From Ensifer adhaerens (GTDB lineage Bacteria; Pseudomonadota; Alphaproteobacteria; Rhizobiales; Rhizobiaceae): DNA of 64,000 nucleotides. The stretch lies in contig NZ_JABEKT010000002.1 in NCBI RefSeq assembly GCF_013283195.1, positions 558,001 to 622,000 on the forward strand. The letters run 5' to 3'. The notes beneath the pieces were generated by a model that was given only the letters and a program-made list of their open reading frames with translations, had not been told where the DNA came from and searched no databases. The first letter of the stretch is position 1. Every line of letters begins with the position of its first letter. Positions 35,724-44,791 of the stretch are shown piece after piece. The translations under genes were made by a program, and so were the position numbers.

Positions 35724-37685
35724 TCAACCGATAAAGGCGCGCCGCAGAAGGCCGGCCATCGATGCGCGCAAGCTGCCGCGATCGGCAATTTGGGCGCGCG
35801 GCACGCCGAACAGCAGGCGCAGGATGCCGCTGCGTTGTTCGGCTGTCGGCAGGATCGTCAATCCGCCATCGGCCTCATGGCCTTCGGCAATGCGGACCCA
35901 GCCGATCTGCGGCAGGTAGACCGCTGCATCATCTGTTCGCGCCGCGTCGAGGCCCGGAATGCGGACGCTGTCCGCCGACAGCCCGCCTATGCTGATGTCG
36001 ACGGTCTGGCCCGCCTGCCGATACTGCCCGTCCAGCGACACGTCGATGACTTCTTCCTGCCCGTATCGTGGCAGTTCGATGCAGACGAGCAGGCTGACGA
36101 AGGCGATGGTCATCGACACGAGTGACCAGACGAGGTTGAGGATCTCGCGTTCGGAAAAATCCGTGGGCGCGTTCCAAGCGAGCACCGTCTGCAGCACCGA
36201 AAGACCGGAAAGCACCGTCACCAGGCCGAAGAAGAGCGCCGTCGGCAGGTGTACACGCATGCGCGCACGGTCGCCGCCTTTCTCCGTCACCTTGAAGGGG
36301 CGGCCGAACGGACGGCGGATCGCCTGCAGCAGCGTAAGCGTGACCGGCAGCGCCGTCAGCGCATGGGTGACCTCGGTGAACAGCGGCAATGTCCGTTTTC
36401 CCGAGATCCAGGATGCGTAGACCCAGAACACCAGCAATGACGAGATGCCGTACTTCATGAACAGAAGCTCGTCGGCCTGAAGCGCGGAAATGCCGAAGAG
36501 CCAGTAAATCGACGGCGCGAAAAGCAGGCACAGAATGAAGGGCTTCGACAGCCAGCACAGCAGTCCGTGCAGATAGTGAAAGCGCTGGCGCAGGGTAAAA
36601 TGCCCCCGCCACAGCGGGCCATCCTTCAGGAGACCGATCTGGATCGTGCCGAGGCACCACCGGGTTCGTTGGGTGATGTATTCGGGAATGCCCTCGGCGG
36701 AAAGGCCGACGCTGAGTTTCTCGTTCAGCCATCGGGTCACGTATCCGCGCTCCATCAGACGATAGGAGAGCAGCATGTCCTCCGACAGGGCTTCGTGCGG
36801 GAACCCGCCGATTTCGTTGACGAGAGCCCGGCGCACCACGAAGCTCGTTCCCACGCAGAAGGCGCACTCGACCGCATCCTTTGCCGGTTGGAACGTGTCG
36901 AAGAAGACGCGCTGATCGTCGACAAAGCTCGACGCGATGTGCAGGTTGTGCTGGATCGGGTCGGCGTTGAAGTAGAACTGCGGTGTCTGGACGATGCCGA
37001 TGCGTTGGTTTCTGAACAGGCCGACGACGCGCTTGAGAAAGTTTGCCTGTGGCGCGAAGTCCGCGTCGAGGACCATGATGAAATCGGATGGTCTCTCGTT
37101 GTTCGTCAGATGCAGCGCGTTGTTCAGATTGCCGGCCTTGGCATGCCGGTTGTCCGGGCGCGTAATGTAGTTGACGCCGATGGTCTCGCAGTATTCGCGC
37201 ACTTCGGGGCGACGGGTGTCGTCGCAGACATAGACCTGGAAATCCGGGTAATCCATCGCCTTGGCGCAAACGGCTGATTTTTCCAGAATATGGATCGGCT
37301 CGTTGTAGGTGCAGATGAAAACGGCAACCGATGGATAGCGGCCGTTTGCGGCAAGTTCGCTCTCTGCGGCATCCGCCTCGGCCGTCCAGTCCGTGGTGCG
37401 GCAAAGGATCAGGACGGAGGCGACCGCGTAGACGATCGAGATAGCCTCGAACGAAAAATAGACATAGGGCCAGAGGCTTTCCGCAGTCGGTTCCAGGTCG
37501 GGCAGGGTGTCGAGCAGTCGCCAGCAGATATAGAGCGTGAGCGACGCTGCGGTGACGATGCTGAAGGCAACCCTCTCCAGCGGGTTTCGCGGATCCGCGA
37601 GGGCGGCAAGCGCCAGGAACGCCAGTGCAACGCCGAGATCGAACAGAAGGACGCTTGTGAGATCGGAATCGAGGTGGAAAAACAT
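35724..37685 (-). CDS. Processive beta-glucan synthase, GT2 family (BcsA / CrdS / BgsA type) with PilZ-like tail
   Basis: About 653 residues. Four or more membrane segments flank a GT2 catalytic core with DDTRRP (155-160), DAD (207-209), SED for the third Asp (301-303) and QRTRW (339-343), plus the FKVTEKG gating loop typical of cellulose-type synthases. The C-terminal 100 residues have DISIGG, matching PilZ D/N-x-S-x-x-G, but the Arg pair RxxxR before it is not evident (LPRYGQEE instead). PilZ domains bind c-di-GMP, so binding may be altered. Start ATG 37685; TTG 37697 overlapping the preceding stop is possible. Curdlan or mixed-linkage beta-glucan is a more likely product than plain cellulose because no bcsB/bcsC is present, but this is inference. 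Confidence 0.88.
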   Translation of the reverse strand: MFFHLDSDLTSVLLFDLGVALAFLALAALADPRNPLERVAFSIVTAASLTLYICWRLLDTLPDLEPTAESLWPYVYFSFEAISIVYAVASVLILCRTTDWTAEADAAESELAANGRYPSVAVFICTYNEPIHILEKSAVCAKAMDYPDFQVYVCDDTRRPEVREYCETIGVNYITRPDNRHAKAGNLNNALHLTNNERPSDFIMVLDADFAPQANFLKRVVGLFRNQRIGIVQTPQFYFNADPIQHNLHIASSFVDDQRVFFDTFQPAKDAVECAFCVGTSFVVRRALVNEIGGFPHEALSEDMLLSYRLMERGYVTRWLNEKLSVGLSAEGIPEYITQRTRWCLGTIQIGLLKDGPLWRGHFTLRQRFHYLHGLLCWLSKPFILCLLFAPSIYWLFGISALQADELLFMKYGISSLLVFWVYASWISGKRTLPLFTEVTHALTALPVTLTLLQAIRRPFGRPFKVTEKGGDRARMRVHLPTALFFGLVTVLSGLSVLQTVLAWNAPTDFSEREILNLVWSLVSMTIAFVSLLVCIELPRYGQEEVIDVSLDGQYRQAGQTVDISIGGLSADSVRIPGLDAARTDDAAVYLPQIGWVRIAEGHEADGGLTILPTAEQRSGILRLLFGVPRAQIADRGSLRASMAGLLRRAFIG

Positions 37686-37693
37686 GACAGCAC

Positions 37694-38938
37694 TCAATTG
37701 GCGCGGAAGGGATTGTAAGCCGTGGCTGCGAGAACGGCCCAGGCCGTGGCGCCCAGATGCGGCCGTCGGTAGTACCGAAATGCCCCCCCGACACCCGCAG
37801 CGTCGATCGTAAGCCCGGTCGATAATTCCTCGTCGCGGGTGGCAAACAGCCAGCCCGACGCCGCGTCGCGATTGTCCATCACGCTTTCCAACAACCCTTC
37901 GGCACGCTCTTCGTCACCCTCCAGCCGAAACATCAGTGCTGCCTGCGCAGTTCCTTCGATCCACATTCCGTCCCGGTCGTCGTTGAAGTCGTAGCCGCCT
38001 GGGACTGCGAGTTTGGCGTCGATGCGCAAGGGTGCCTCGTTCCACCCCGCCGGTCGCTCGCCCGCGGGCACGACCATCAACGGCCATATCTGGACGTCGA
38101 GAACGGTTATGCCGTTGCGCACCGGCTTGCCTGACGTATCGGTGCCGATCAGGAACCCTTGCTCGCCGTCGAACATGCTCGTGACGAAATGCAGGGTCGA
38201 GCGCGCTAATGGATCCCATTGCGGGTCTCCGGTTTCCGACTTCAGCCAGCGCGCGACGGCAAGCGCATCGATATTGTGTTCCGTCGATTTCCACGGGATG
38301 GGCTTTGATACCGGGTCGAAGCCGAAATATCCGCCGGTCAGGCCGGCGCTGTCTTCACGAAGTCCGCTCTTCAGCCACGTACCGAGATCGATGGCGCCCT
38401 CGAGATAGGCGGGCTCGCGCGTGCGAGCATGAAGCTGGAGCAGGGCGAGTGCGGCCCAGGCGACATTTCCAAGGGCGGTGCTGACCTGATATTCGTCTTC
38501 GGCCCAATGGCCCCCGTCGGCATCCCACCATCCGGGAAGGGCAACCGGCACGGTGATTTCGCCGATCCGGTAGGCGTTGCGCAGGCGGCCGTCGCGAAAC
38601 TGCCGGTCTGTCTTCGATGCGGCCAGCAATGCGTCACCGATCGATCGGGCTGCAGCAATCCTGCCGCAGGCAAGCAAGGCCATGACTGCAAGCGCGTTGT
38701 CGTAAGTGAACGCCGCCGTCGCCAGCGGCTGCGGCAAGGCCGTTTCGTTCGGTCCCGGCCGATAACTTGGGATGAAGCCGACCGCCGGAGGCTGCCCGAC
38801 CGTTTCGTGCTGCACGGCTGCGATCGCATCGCAAAGCGCCTGCGCCGTGCCCTCGGCGGCCGTGGCAGGCGAGGCAAGGCAGGCAAGGCAGGCGATCGCC
38901 ACGGCCCGTGATCCCAGGGCAAGGGGTGAGCGAGACAT
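37694..38938 (-). CDS. Secreted alpha/alpha-barrel-like protein of the polysaccharide operon
   Basis: About 414 residues. The signal peptide ends near ATAA (LGSRAVAIACLACLASPATAA). The mature protein is helical with repeated AALALLQLHARTREPAYLEGAIDLG, TLHFVTSMF and DGMWIEGTAQAALMFRLEGDEERA elements, as in alpha/alpha barrel glycosidases or epimerases. Canonical GH8 endoglucanase motifs are not obvious, so I do not name it bcsZ. It lies between the HlyD-type gene and the glycan synthase, with a 4-base to 8-base junction to the synthase, so it probably acts on or assists export of the polymer. ATG 38938 has GAGG 9 bases upstream. Confidence 0.75.
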   Translation of the reverse strand: MSRSPLALGSRAVAIACLACLASPATAAEGTAQALCDAIAAVQHETVGQPPAVGFIPSYRPGPNETALPQPLATAAFTYDNALAVMALLACGRIAAARSIGDALLAASKTDRQFRDGRLRNAYRIGEITVPVALPGWWDADGGHWAEDEYQVSTALGNVAWAALALLQLHARTREPAYLEGAIDLGTWLKSGLREDSAGLTGGYFGFDPVSKPIPWKSTEHNIDALAVARWLKSETGDPQWDPLARSTLHFVTSMFDGEQGFLIGTDTSGKPVRNGITVLDVQIWPLMVVPAGERPAGWNEAPLRIDAKLAVPGGYDFNDDRDGMWIEGTAQAALMFRLEGDEERAEGLLESVMDNRDAASGWLFATRDEELSTGLTIDAAGVGGAFRYYRRPHLGATAWAVLAATAYNPFRAN

Positions 38939-38958
38939 CAGCCGAAACCTCACAAACG

Positions 38959-40392
38959 TCAGAGTGCTTTCTCACGAATGCCGGTGCTGTCGGGCTTCAT
39001 CGCCACGGCCAGCGTGGTGGTGGCGGCAAGGCGGGCACCGCGGGGCGAAACACGCGTGATCTTCGCCTGCTCGCCTGGGGTTGCCGTGGGAGCGTCCGTA
39101 AACGCTGCCAGGTGCTGCCGGAGCTGGCCGGCATAACCGGCAAGTGCGCTCGACGTGTTGTCGAGCTGGCGGCGGGTCCACACGACCCAGGTTTTCGGCA
39201 TGCTGACAGTCACCCACGTGCCGACTTCGCAGAACTTGTTCACGACCCCATTGTCCGAATGCGCCGCATCGGGGGTTATGAAGGCGTAGAGTTCGCGCCG
39301 TTCCGTCGGCGGAAATGGCACGGCATAGTCGAGATCGACCCGCTCCGTCGTCTTTGGCACCAGTCGCTCGACGCGGCCAAGAACCGGACCGTCCCAACCG
39401 TCGGCCTCCACCGTCACGCTTGCCCCCAATGACAGGCTTTGTGCTTGGCGCTCGGAGAAGATGGCGACGACGAAGGCATCGGCACAGCTGACGGATTCTG
39501 CCAGAGTGTCGCCACCGCTGACCTGCTTTCCGACTTGTGCCACGGTCTTGAAGAGCTTTGCCTGCGCGGAAATCGCCACATCGGCGCGAACGAGCTTGGC
39601 GATGCGTTCTTCTTCCGCTTTCGCCAGAGCCTTCAGCTGGTCGATGCGCGCCTGGATGGTTGCGGTCTGGATGCTGATCTGCGAGCGGTCGGCCTTCACA
39701 TTGCGGATTTCCCGCTGAAGGTCCTGCAACGATTGCTGTTCGCCGCCGACGAAGATGCCCGAGCGGGCATTGCCGAGATCCGCACTCAACATCTCGACCC
39801 GCAATCTGGCGGCTACGATCTTCGTATCCTCAAGTTTCAGCGTATTGGCAAGCTCATCCCGGTTGCCGGCGATCACGCCCTTTTTCACGAGGCCGAGTTT
39901 CCGCACCGCGGCGTTCTTCTCGTTGGCGGACGACAGGCTGACGATTTCCAGGTGGGCTTGCGCGTTGCGCAGGTCGTTGTCTGACCGAATGATGATCGCC
40001 GCCTGTTGGCGGTCCAGGTCTCGTTCGAGATCGGCGATGCGGCGCAGATAGTCCGCGTGGATCGATTGCTTGAGCGCCAGATCGTTCTGAAGCGACGTCA
40101 GCTCGATCGTCAGGCCGATCAAGGTCGAGCGGTCGACGCGGTCGTTTTCGATCGTTGCAAGCGGGAGGTTGCCGTCGGCTTCACTGTTGACCTCGACCAC
40201 GCGCCCGCCGATCGGCGAGGTGATTGAAACGACCGGGGCGTTGGTGACGGCGCGTGTCGTTGATGATGAGAAGACCGGCGGTGCAATCGTTGTCATGAAC
40301 GTCGATCCGACAACACCGAGCACACCAAGAGATAAAATTCTGACTGATTTAGTATGATTTGTAGAAATGTCTTTGTTTGTCTTGGAAGACAT
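38959..40392 (-). CDS. HlyD-like membrane fusion protein of the polysaccharide operon
   Basis: A 477-residue protein with one N-terminal membrane segment (VRILSLGVLGVVGSTFMTTIA) and a long periplasmic region. SITSPIGGRVVEVNSEADGNL is one lipoyl half. A long coiled-coil of about 170 residues follows (ELTSLQNDLALKQSIHADYLRRIADLERDLDRQQAA through QTATIQARIDQLKALAKAEEERIAKL), then the second half (ADAFVVAIFSERQAQSL). This matches membrane-fusion proteins that accompany BgsA-type or CrdS-type glucan synthases. ATG 40392 has GGAG 9 bases upstream. It is the first gene of the three-gene operon, and the AT-rich gap before it is its likely promoter region. Confidence 0.82.
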   Translation of the reverse strand: MSSKTNKDISTNHTKSVRILSLGVLGVVGSTFMTTIAPPVFSSSTTRAVTNAPVVSITSPIGGRVVEVNSEADGNLPLATIENDRVDRSTLIGLTIELTSLQNDLALKQSIHADYLRRIADLERDLDRQQAAIIIRSDNDLRNAQAHLEIVSLSSANEKNAAVRKLGLVKKGVIAGNRDELANTLKLEDTKIVAARLRVEMLSADLGNARSGIFVGGEQQSLQDLQREIRNVKADRSQISIQTATIQARIDQLKALAKAEEERIAKLVRADVAISAQAKLFKTVAQVGKQVSGGDTLAESVSCADAFVVAIFSERQAQSLSLGASVTVEADGWDGPVLGRVERLVPKTTERVDLDYAVPFPPTERRELYAFITPDAAHSDNGVVNKFCEVGTWVTVSMPKTWVVWTRRQLDNTSSALAGYAGQLRQHLAAFTDAPTATPGEQAKITRVSPRGARLAATTTLAVAMKPDSTGIREKAL

Positions 40393-40666
40393 AGCTTTAA
40401 TCTCCAACGGTGATTTTTATGCTACGCATCCTCCCATGTTTTTAAGGGTTACATGTCGTCGATACCCCGTCAAGGTCGAATATTAGTAAATTATTGATCA
40501 ATATATACGCATTTATTGCATCGTTTAACGGCATCTGTCTTTGCGTTGATCAGCTGCACAAGAAATGAGCGGCACGCCAAATCCACTGCCGGGGTCACCG
40601 CAAACGGCGAGGAGTGCCGGCCGGCGTGGGGCAATCGAGATTGCGCCCGGCCGGGAGCGGGCGGTG
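40393..40666. other. AT-rich gap upstream of the polysaccharide operon
   Basis: 274 bases, distinctly AT-rich at about 40480-40530. It has CATGT (40435-40439) pairing with ACATG (40451-40455) and a TTGATCAA palindrome near 40493. No gene is seen. It should hold the promoter for the HlyD-like gene; its base composition differs from the surrounding coding sequence. Confidence 0.55.
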
Positions 40667-41797
40667 TCAGCGCCCGTATTTGCGCAAGACCTCAACAAGC
40701 GGACCATGCTTGATGGCATCGATCTTGAAACGGTCGTGCGCTGTACCGCCTGAATCTTCCGCCGCCAACATGGCATTGACCACCGCCTCTTCGACGCTGT
40801 CGACCGTGGCCAGATAGACGGGATCGAGCATTTCGTCATTGACGATTTCGAGCGTCAGGCGCGGCGGGGCGCGGTGCGCCATCGGCTGCGGATTGGCGGT
40901 CGAAAACGCCAGGAAGATGTCGCCGGAATTGTTGCCGCCGGGCGTGCCGTTGCGGCCGATTCCGATAGCCGCGCGGCGGGCGAGGCGCTGCAACTGATGC
41001 GGAGCCATCGGCAGATCGGTGGCGATGACGACGATGATCGAGCCACGCTCCTGCATCTGGCTCTGCGGCGTGCCATCGCGCATGTGTTCCCCGACCGGTA
41101 CGCCGCAGATCGTCAGCCAGTCGCGCTGACCGTGGTTGGCCTGCACAAGCGTGCCGATCGTGTAATCACGCCCGCCAAATTCGACCACCCGCGAGGCGGT
41201 GCCGGTGCCACCCTTGAAGCCATAGGCGATCATGCCGGTGCCGCCGCCGCAATTGCCTTCCTGAACAGGTCCGCCCACGGCCGCGTCGAGTGCCGATCGA
41301 ACCTCCGGCTCGCCGATCGGCTGGCCGTTGATGTCGTTGAGTACGCCGTCATAGGTCTCGGCGACCACCGGCATGATCCAGAGAAAATCGTCGCTGTCAT
41401 AGGTGGAGGCATAACGCTCCAGCATCCACTTGATCGTGGCGTGATGGGTCATGCCCACAGCGTGGGTGTTGGTGATCATCACCGGCCCGAGGAAAAAGCC
41501 GCCGTCCTCGATCCAGTGGGTGCCGGTCATTTCACCGTTGCCGTTGAAACGGTGCACGCCGGCATAGACCGGGACAGGCACGTCCGAGCCCGCGTGCGGC
41601 AGGATGGCGGTGACCCCGGTTCTCACCGGGCGCTTGCGGCCCGGGCGAGGTACGTCCTCAGAGATAGTGTGGAAGCCGACGGCAATGCCTTCGACATCGG
41701 TGATGGCGTTGAAAGGGCCGGTGCGGCCGGAAAACGGCAGGCCGAGGTCGCGGGCGCGGGCTTTAGTGGTGGGAGTGTTCTTATTGTCCATGATCAT
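40667..41797 (-). CDS. P1 / DmpA family aminopeptidase (S58 type)
   Basis: A 376-residue Ntn-hydrolase-like protein: GPFNAITDVEGIAVGFHTI, TAILPHAG, VPVYAGVHRFNGNGEMTGTHWIEDGGFFLGPVMITNTHAVG near the start and GGNNSGDIFLAFSTANPQ in the second half. The NN-S-GD segment is where DmpA self-cleaves and gives the Ser nucleophile. DmpA-type enzymes remove N-terminal D- or beta-amino residues or hydrolyse amides. The ATG at 41797 overlaps the stop of the permease gene (ATGA), so it is cotranscribed with the ABC transporter. It probably acts on the imported compound; which one is unknown. Confidence 0.9.
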   Translation of the reverse strand: MIMDNKNTPTTKARARDLGLPFSGRTGPFNAITDVEGIAVGFHTISEDVPRPGRKRPVRTGVTAILPHAGSDVPVPVYAGVHRFNGNGEMTGTHWIEDGGFFLGPVMITNTHAVGMTHHATIKWMLERYASTYDSDDFLWIMPVVAETYDGVLNDINGQPIGEPEVRSALDAAVGGPVQEGNCGGGTGMIAYGFKGGTGTASRVVEFGGRDYTIGTLVQANHGQRDWLTICGVPVGEHMRDGTPQSQMQERGSIIVVIATDLPMAPHQLQRLARRAAIGIGRNGTPGGNNSGDIFLAFSTANPQPMAHRAPPRLTLEIVNDEMLDPVYLATVDSVEEAVVNAMLAAEDSGGTAHDRFKIDAIKHGPLVEVLRKYGR

Positions 41798-42624
41798 TTC
41801 TGCCGGGAGCGGAGGTAGAGGCCAAGCGAGGCGACGACGAAGGAGAAGGTCAGCATCATCACGGCGATCGCATTGATCTCCGGCTTGATGCCGCGCCGAA
41901 GCATGGCGAAGATGAACATCGGCAGTGTCGTCACGTCGACGCCGGCGATGAAGTAAGTGATAACAAGATCGTCCATCGAGATGATGAAGGCGAGCAGGGC
42001 GCCGCCGACGATGCCGGGCAGAAGCTGCGGCAGCACCACGCGGCGAAAGGTCGTCCATTCGTCGGCGCCGAGATCGGCCGAGGCGTTTTCCAGCGTGCGG
42101 TCCATGCCCGCAAGGCGCGCCGAGACGACGATGAACACATAGGAAATCAGGAAGGTGCACTGGCCGATGATGATCGTCGTCAGGCCGAGGTGGATGCCCG
42201 AATTGACGAAGAAGATCAAAAGCGCGATGCCGAGCACGATGTCGGGCATCAGCATCGGCATGAACATGATCACCCGATAGAAGCGCTGGCCGAGAAAGTC
42301 GAAACGGTAGAGGCCGATCGCGATTGCCGTGCCGAACACGGTGGCGATCAGCGTCGTGGAGGTGGCGATGACGAGGCTGTTCCACACGGCCTGGAGAAGC
42401 TGGCCGGTCGATTCGATATAGAGCGCGTTTTCGGACACCGTCGTCTTGAAGCCCAGCACCTGCGCGTACCATTCGGTGGTGAAGCCGGTCCAGGTCATCA
42501 TGTTGACCGGGTTGGAATTGAATGAATAGACGGCGATCACCACCAGCGGAATGTAGATGAAGGCGAAGAAGAGGCCGGTGTAGGCGACGAGGCTGCCGCG
42601 GAAGAGGGATTGAGCGATCTTCAT
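41794..42624 (-). CDS. Spermidine/putrescine-type ABC transporter permease (PotC-like)
   Basis: A 276-residue membrane protein with six helices and the ABC permease loop (ENASADLGADEWTTFRRVVLPQLLPGIVGGAL, with the EAA-type Gly). It starts LVAYTGLFFAFIYIPLVVIAVYSFNS, typical of PotC. GAGG precedes its ATG, which lies 9 bases after the potB-like stop. The downstream peptidase gene overlaps by four bases. Confidence 0.93.
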   Translation of the reverse strand: MKIAQSLFRGSLVAYTGLFFAFIYIPLVVIAVYSFNSNPVNMMTWTGFTTEWYAQVLGFKTTVSENALYIESTGQLLQAVWNSLVIATSTTLIATVFGTAIAIGLYRFDFLGQRFYRVIMFMPMLMPDIVLGIALLIFFVNSGIHLGLTTIIIGQCTFLISYVFIVVSARLAGMDRTLENASADLGADEWTTFRRVVLPQLLPGIVGGALLAFIISMDDLVITYFIAGVDVTTLPMFIFAMLRRGIKPEINAIAVMMLTFSFVVASLGLYLRSRQK

Positions 42625-42633
42625 GGGGAGACC

Positions 42634-43533
42634 TCAACGATTGAGCGCGGCGTCGGCGCCGCGGCGGCCCGATGCGAACACGTAGACGAGCAGCAGCACC
42701 AGCATCACGCTCATGACCATCATCGCCAGCGCCGAGCCGAAGGGCCAATTGCGGGCGGCCAGGAACTGCTGCTCGATCAGGTTGCCGAGCATCATCACCT
42801 TGGCGCCGCCGAGGATGGCCGGAACGACGAAGTTGCCGAGCGCCGGGATGAAGACGATGATCGCACCGCCGACGATACCGGGGGCCGTCAGCGGCAGGAT
42901 GATGCGCCAGAAGGTGCGGATTGGGCCGGCGCCGAGATCGAGCGAGGCGCGCACCAGCGTCCAGTCCAGCTTCTCGACGCTGGCATAGACCGGCATGAAC
43001 ATGAACGGGATGAAGACATAGACCATGCCGAGAATGATGGCGCCGTCCGTATAGATCAGGTCCAGCGGCCGGGCGATCATGCCCGTCGACAGGAGCATCT
43101 CGTTGACGAGGCCGGTCTGGCGCAGGATCAGCACCCAGACGAATAGGCGAACGATCAGGCTGGTGAAGAAGGGTAGCGTGATGAGGAACAGGCAGAAGTT
43201 CTTCCACCGCTCCGACAACCGGGCAATGCAGAAGGCTGCGGGATAGCAGACGAGCAGGGCGGCCAGAACCGTCAGTGCCGCGATCTTTACCGAGCGGAGG
43301 AAGATGGCGATGTAGACGGGATCGAAATCCTCGAACATCGGATCGGCGAAACCGAGGATGCGGCCGAAGTTGTGGGGATAGAAGGTCCACTCGACGCCGC
43401 CGTAAAGCCCCGGTGCCAGAAAGCTCGTGACCATCATGATCGCCAGCGGGCCAAGGAAGAACACGGCAAGGAACAGGGAAACGGGACCGAGCAGGACGAC
43501 GAGCTGGACGCGGCGGCGAATGGCGATCGACAT
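42634..43533 (-). CDS. Spermidine/putrescine-type ABC transporter permease (PotB-like)
   Basis: A 299-residue permease. The N-terminal VLLGPVSLFLAVFFLGPLAIMMVTSF is typical of PotB, and the cytoplasmic loop is DWTLVRASLDLGAGPIRTFWRIILPLTAPGIVGGAI. ATG 43533 has GGAGG 6 bases upstream and starts one base after the ATPase stop, so translation is coupled. Together with the following permease it forms the two-subunit membrane channel. Confidence 0.93.
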   Translation of the reverse strand: MSIAIRRRVQLVVLLGPVSLFLAVFFLGPLAIMMVTSFLAPGLYGGVEWTFYPHNFGRILGFADPMFEDFDPVYIAIFLRSVKIAALTVLAALLVCYPAAFCIARLSERWKNFCLFLITLPFFTSLIVRLFVWVLILRQTGLVNEMLLSTGMIARPLDLIYTDGAIILGMVYVFIPFMFMPVYASVEKLDWTLVRASLDLGAGPIRTFWRIILPLTAPGIVGGAIIVFIPALGNFVVPAILGGAKVMMLGNLIEQQFLAARNWPFGSALAMMVMSVMLVLLLVYVFASGRRGADAALNR

Positions 43534-43534
43534 C

Positions 43535-44626
43535 TCACGCCTCCGCGCACGGTTGAATGAGGTGAACGGCGGCCGGATCATAGGCGAGCCTGGCGCGGCG
43601 CGTTCGCTCGATCTCGCCGATCAGGCTGCGGCGGCCGGCTGGGATCTCGGCGACGATCTTTCTGCCTGCCGGTGTGCGGCCGAACAATTCGAAGGTCGAG
43701 CCGACGAACACGATCGCTTCGAGGTCGACGTCAAGCGTGGGGGACGGCTCTCCCGCGTCGGCGAGAAAGAATTGTTCCGGACGGATCAGCGCAGTCGCGG
43801 CACCCGACGTTGTCGACGGGGTTCGCCGATAGCGAATTTCCGTGCCGTCGCTGGTCATCAACCGGTCGCCATCGATCCGCCCCTCGAACAGGTTGCTCGC
43901 GCCGATGAAGGTGGCGACGAAACTGTTGACCGGACGGTCGTAGATCGCCCGCGGCGTATCGAGCTGCTGGATGCGACCGCCGGAGAGAACCGCGACGCGA
44001 TCCGACATCGTCAAAGCCTCCTGCTGGTCGTGGGTTACGAAGATGAAGGAGATGCCGAGTTCGTGCTGCAACGTCTTCAGCTCGATCTGCATGGCCTGGC
44101 GCAGGTTCTTGTCGAGGGCTGAAAGCGGCTCGTCGAGCAAAAGCAGTTTTGGACGGGCGATGATGGCGCGGGCCAGGGCGACGCGCTGCTGCTGGCCGCC
44201 TGAGAGCTGGCGCGGACGCCGGCCCTCCATGCCCTCAAGGCCCACCATTTTCAGCGCCGCTGCCACCTGCTCGCGCCGCTTGGCCTTGGCGACACCGGCA
44301 ACCTCAAGCGCATAGGCGGTGTTTTCGCCGACGGTCATGTGCGGAAACAGCGCGTAGTTCTGGAACACGGTATTGACGGGGCGGCGGTAGGGCGGCCTGT
44401 CGGTCATGTCCTCGCCGTCGATCAGGATGCGTCCGCCGTCGAGTTCGACGAAGCCGCTGATCGCCTGCAGCAACGTGGTCTTGCCGCAGCCGGATGGACC
44501 GAGCAGCGTCAGGAACTCGTTGCGCCGCACCTGAAGATCGATGGCGTCGAGCGCGGTCACGCTCCCGCCTTCCGGAGTGGCGAAGGCTTTGCTCGCCCCC
44601 TCCAGCCGGACAATGGAATCCTGCAT
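43535..44626 (-). CDS. ABC transporter ATP-binding protein (PotA-like)
   Basis: A 363-residue ATPase: Walker A GPSGCGKTT (about 43-51), Q-loop QNYALFPHMTV, signature LSGGQQQRVALARA, Walker B LLLDEPLSALD, and H-loop VTHDQQEAL, with a C-terminal TOBE-like domain of about 120 residues (VATFIGASNLFEG, ALIRPEQFFL). It energises the permease pair. GGGGA lies just upstream of the ATG, and a 14-base palindrome is centred about 25 bases before it. Confidence 0.95.
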   Translation of the reverse strand: MQDSIVRLEGASKAFATPEGGSVTALDAIDLQVRRNEFLTLLGPSGCGKTTLLQAISGFVELDGGRILIDGEDMTDRPPYRRPVNTVFQNYALFPHMTVGENTAYALEVAGVAKAKRREQVAAALKMVGLEGMEGRRPRQLSGGQQQRVALARAIIARPKLLLLDEPLSALDKNLRQAMQIELKTLQHELGISFIFVTHDQQEALTMSDRVAVLSGGRIQQLDTPRAIYDRPVNSFVATFIGASNLFEGRIDGDRLMTSDGTEIRYRRTPSTTSGAATALIRPEQFFLADAGEPSPTLDVDLEAIVFVGSTFELFGRTPAGRKIVAEIPAGRRSLIGEIERTRRARLAYDPAAVHLIQPCAEA

Positions 44627-44636
44627 CTGTCATTCC

Positions 44637-44672
44637 CCAAAATGTTATTTAAATAACGCTTGTGCGTTTTGG
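44637..44672. promoter_or_regulatory. Nested palindromes between divergent potA-like and potD-like genes
   Basis: GTTATTTAAATAAC at 44644-44657 is a perfect 14-base palindrome. It is bracketed by CCAAAA (44637-44642) and TTTTGG (44667-44672), and AACGC (44655-44659) pairs with GCGTT (44664-44668). Likely operator of the RpiR regulator encoded downstream of the binding-protein gene. Confidence 0.65.
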
Positions 44673-44791
44673 ATATATGGATACCATTTGTTCATCGGTG
44701 TCAACGGCCGCAGAAGCCGGAGCCGGCAAGGACCAGGGAACGGTCCGATCCTGGGGCGCCAAGCCCCACGAACCATCAGAGGAGACTATCT

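Noticed and set aside
40667..43390. One frame open for 907 codons on the minus strand
   Set aside because: Only the part ending at 40667 from 41797 is the peptidase; the rest reads the permease genes in the wrong frame, shown by real PotB/PotC sequence in the other frame.
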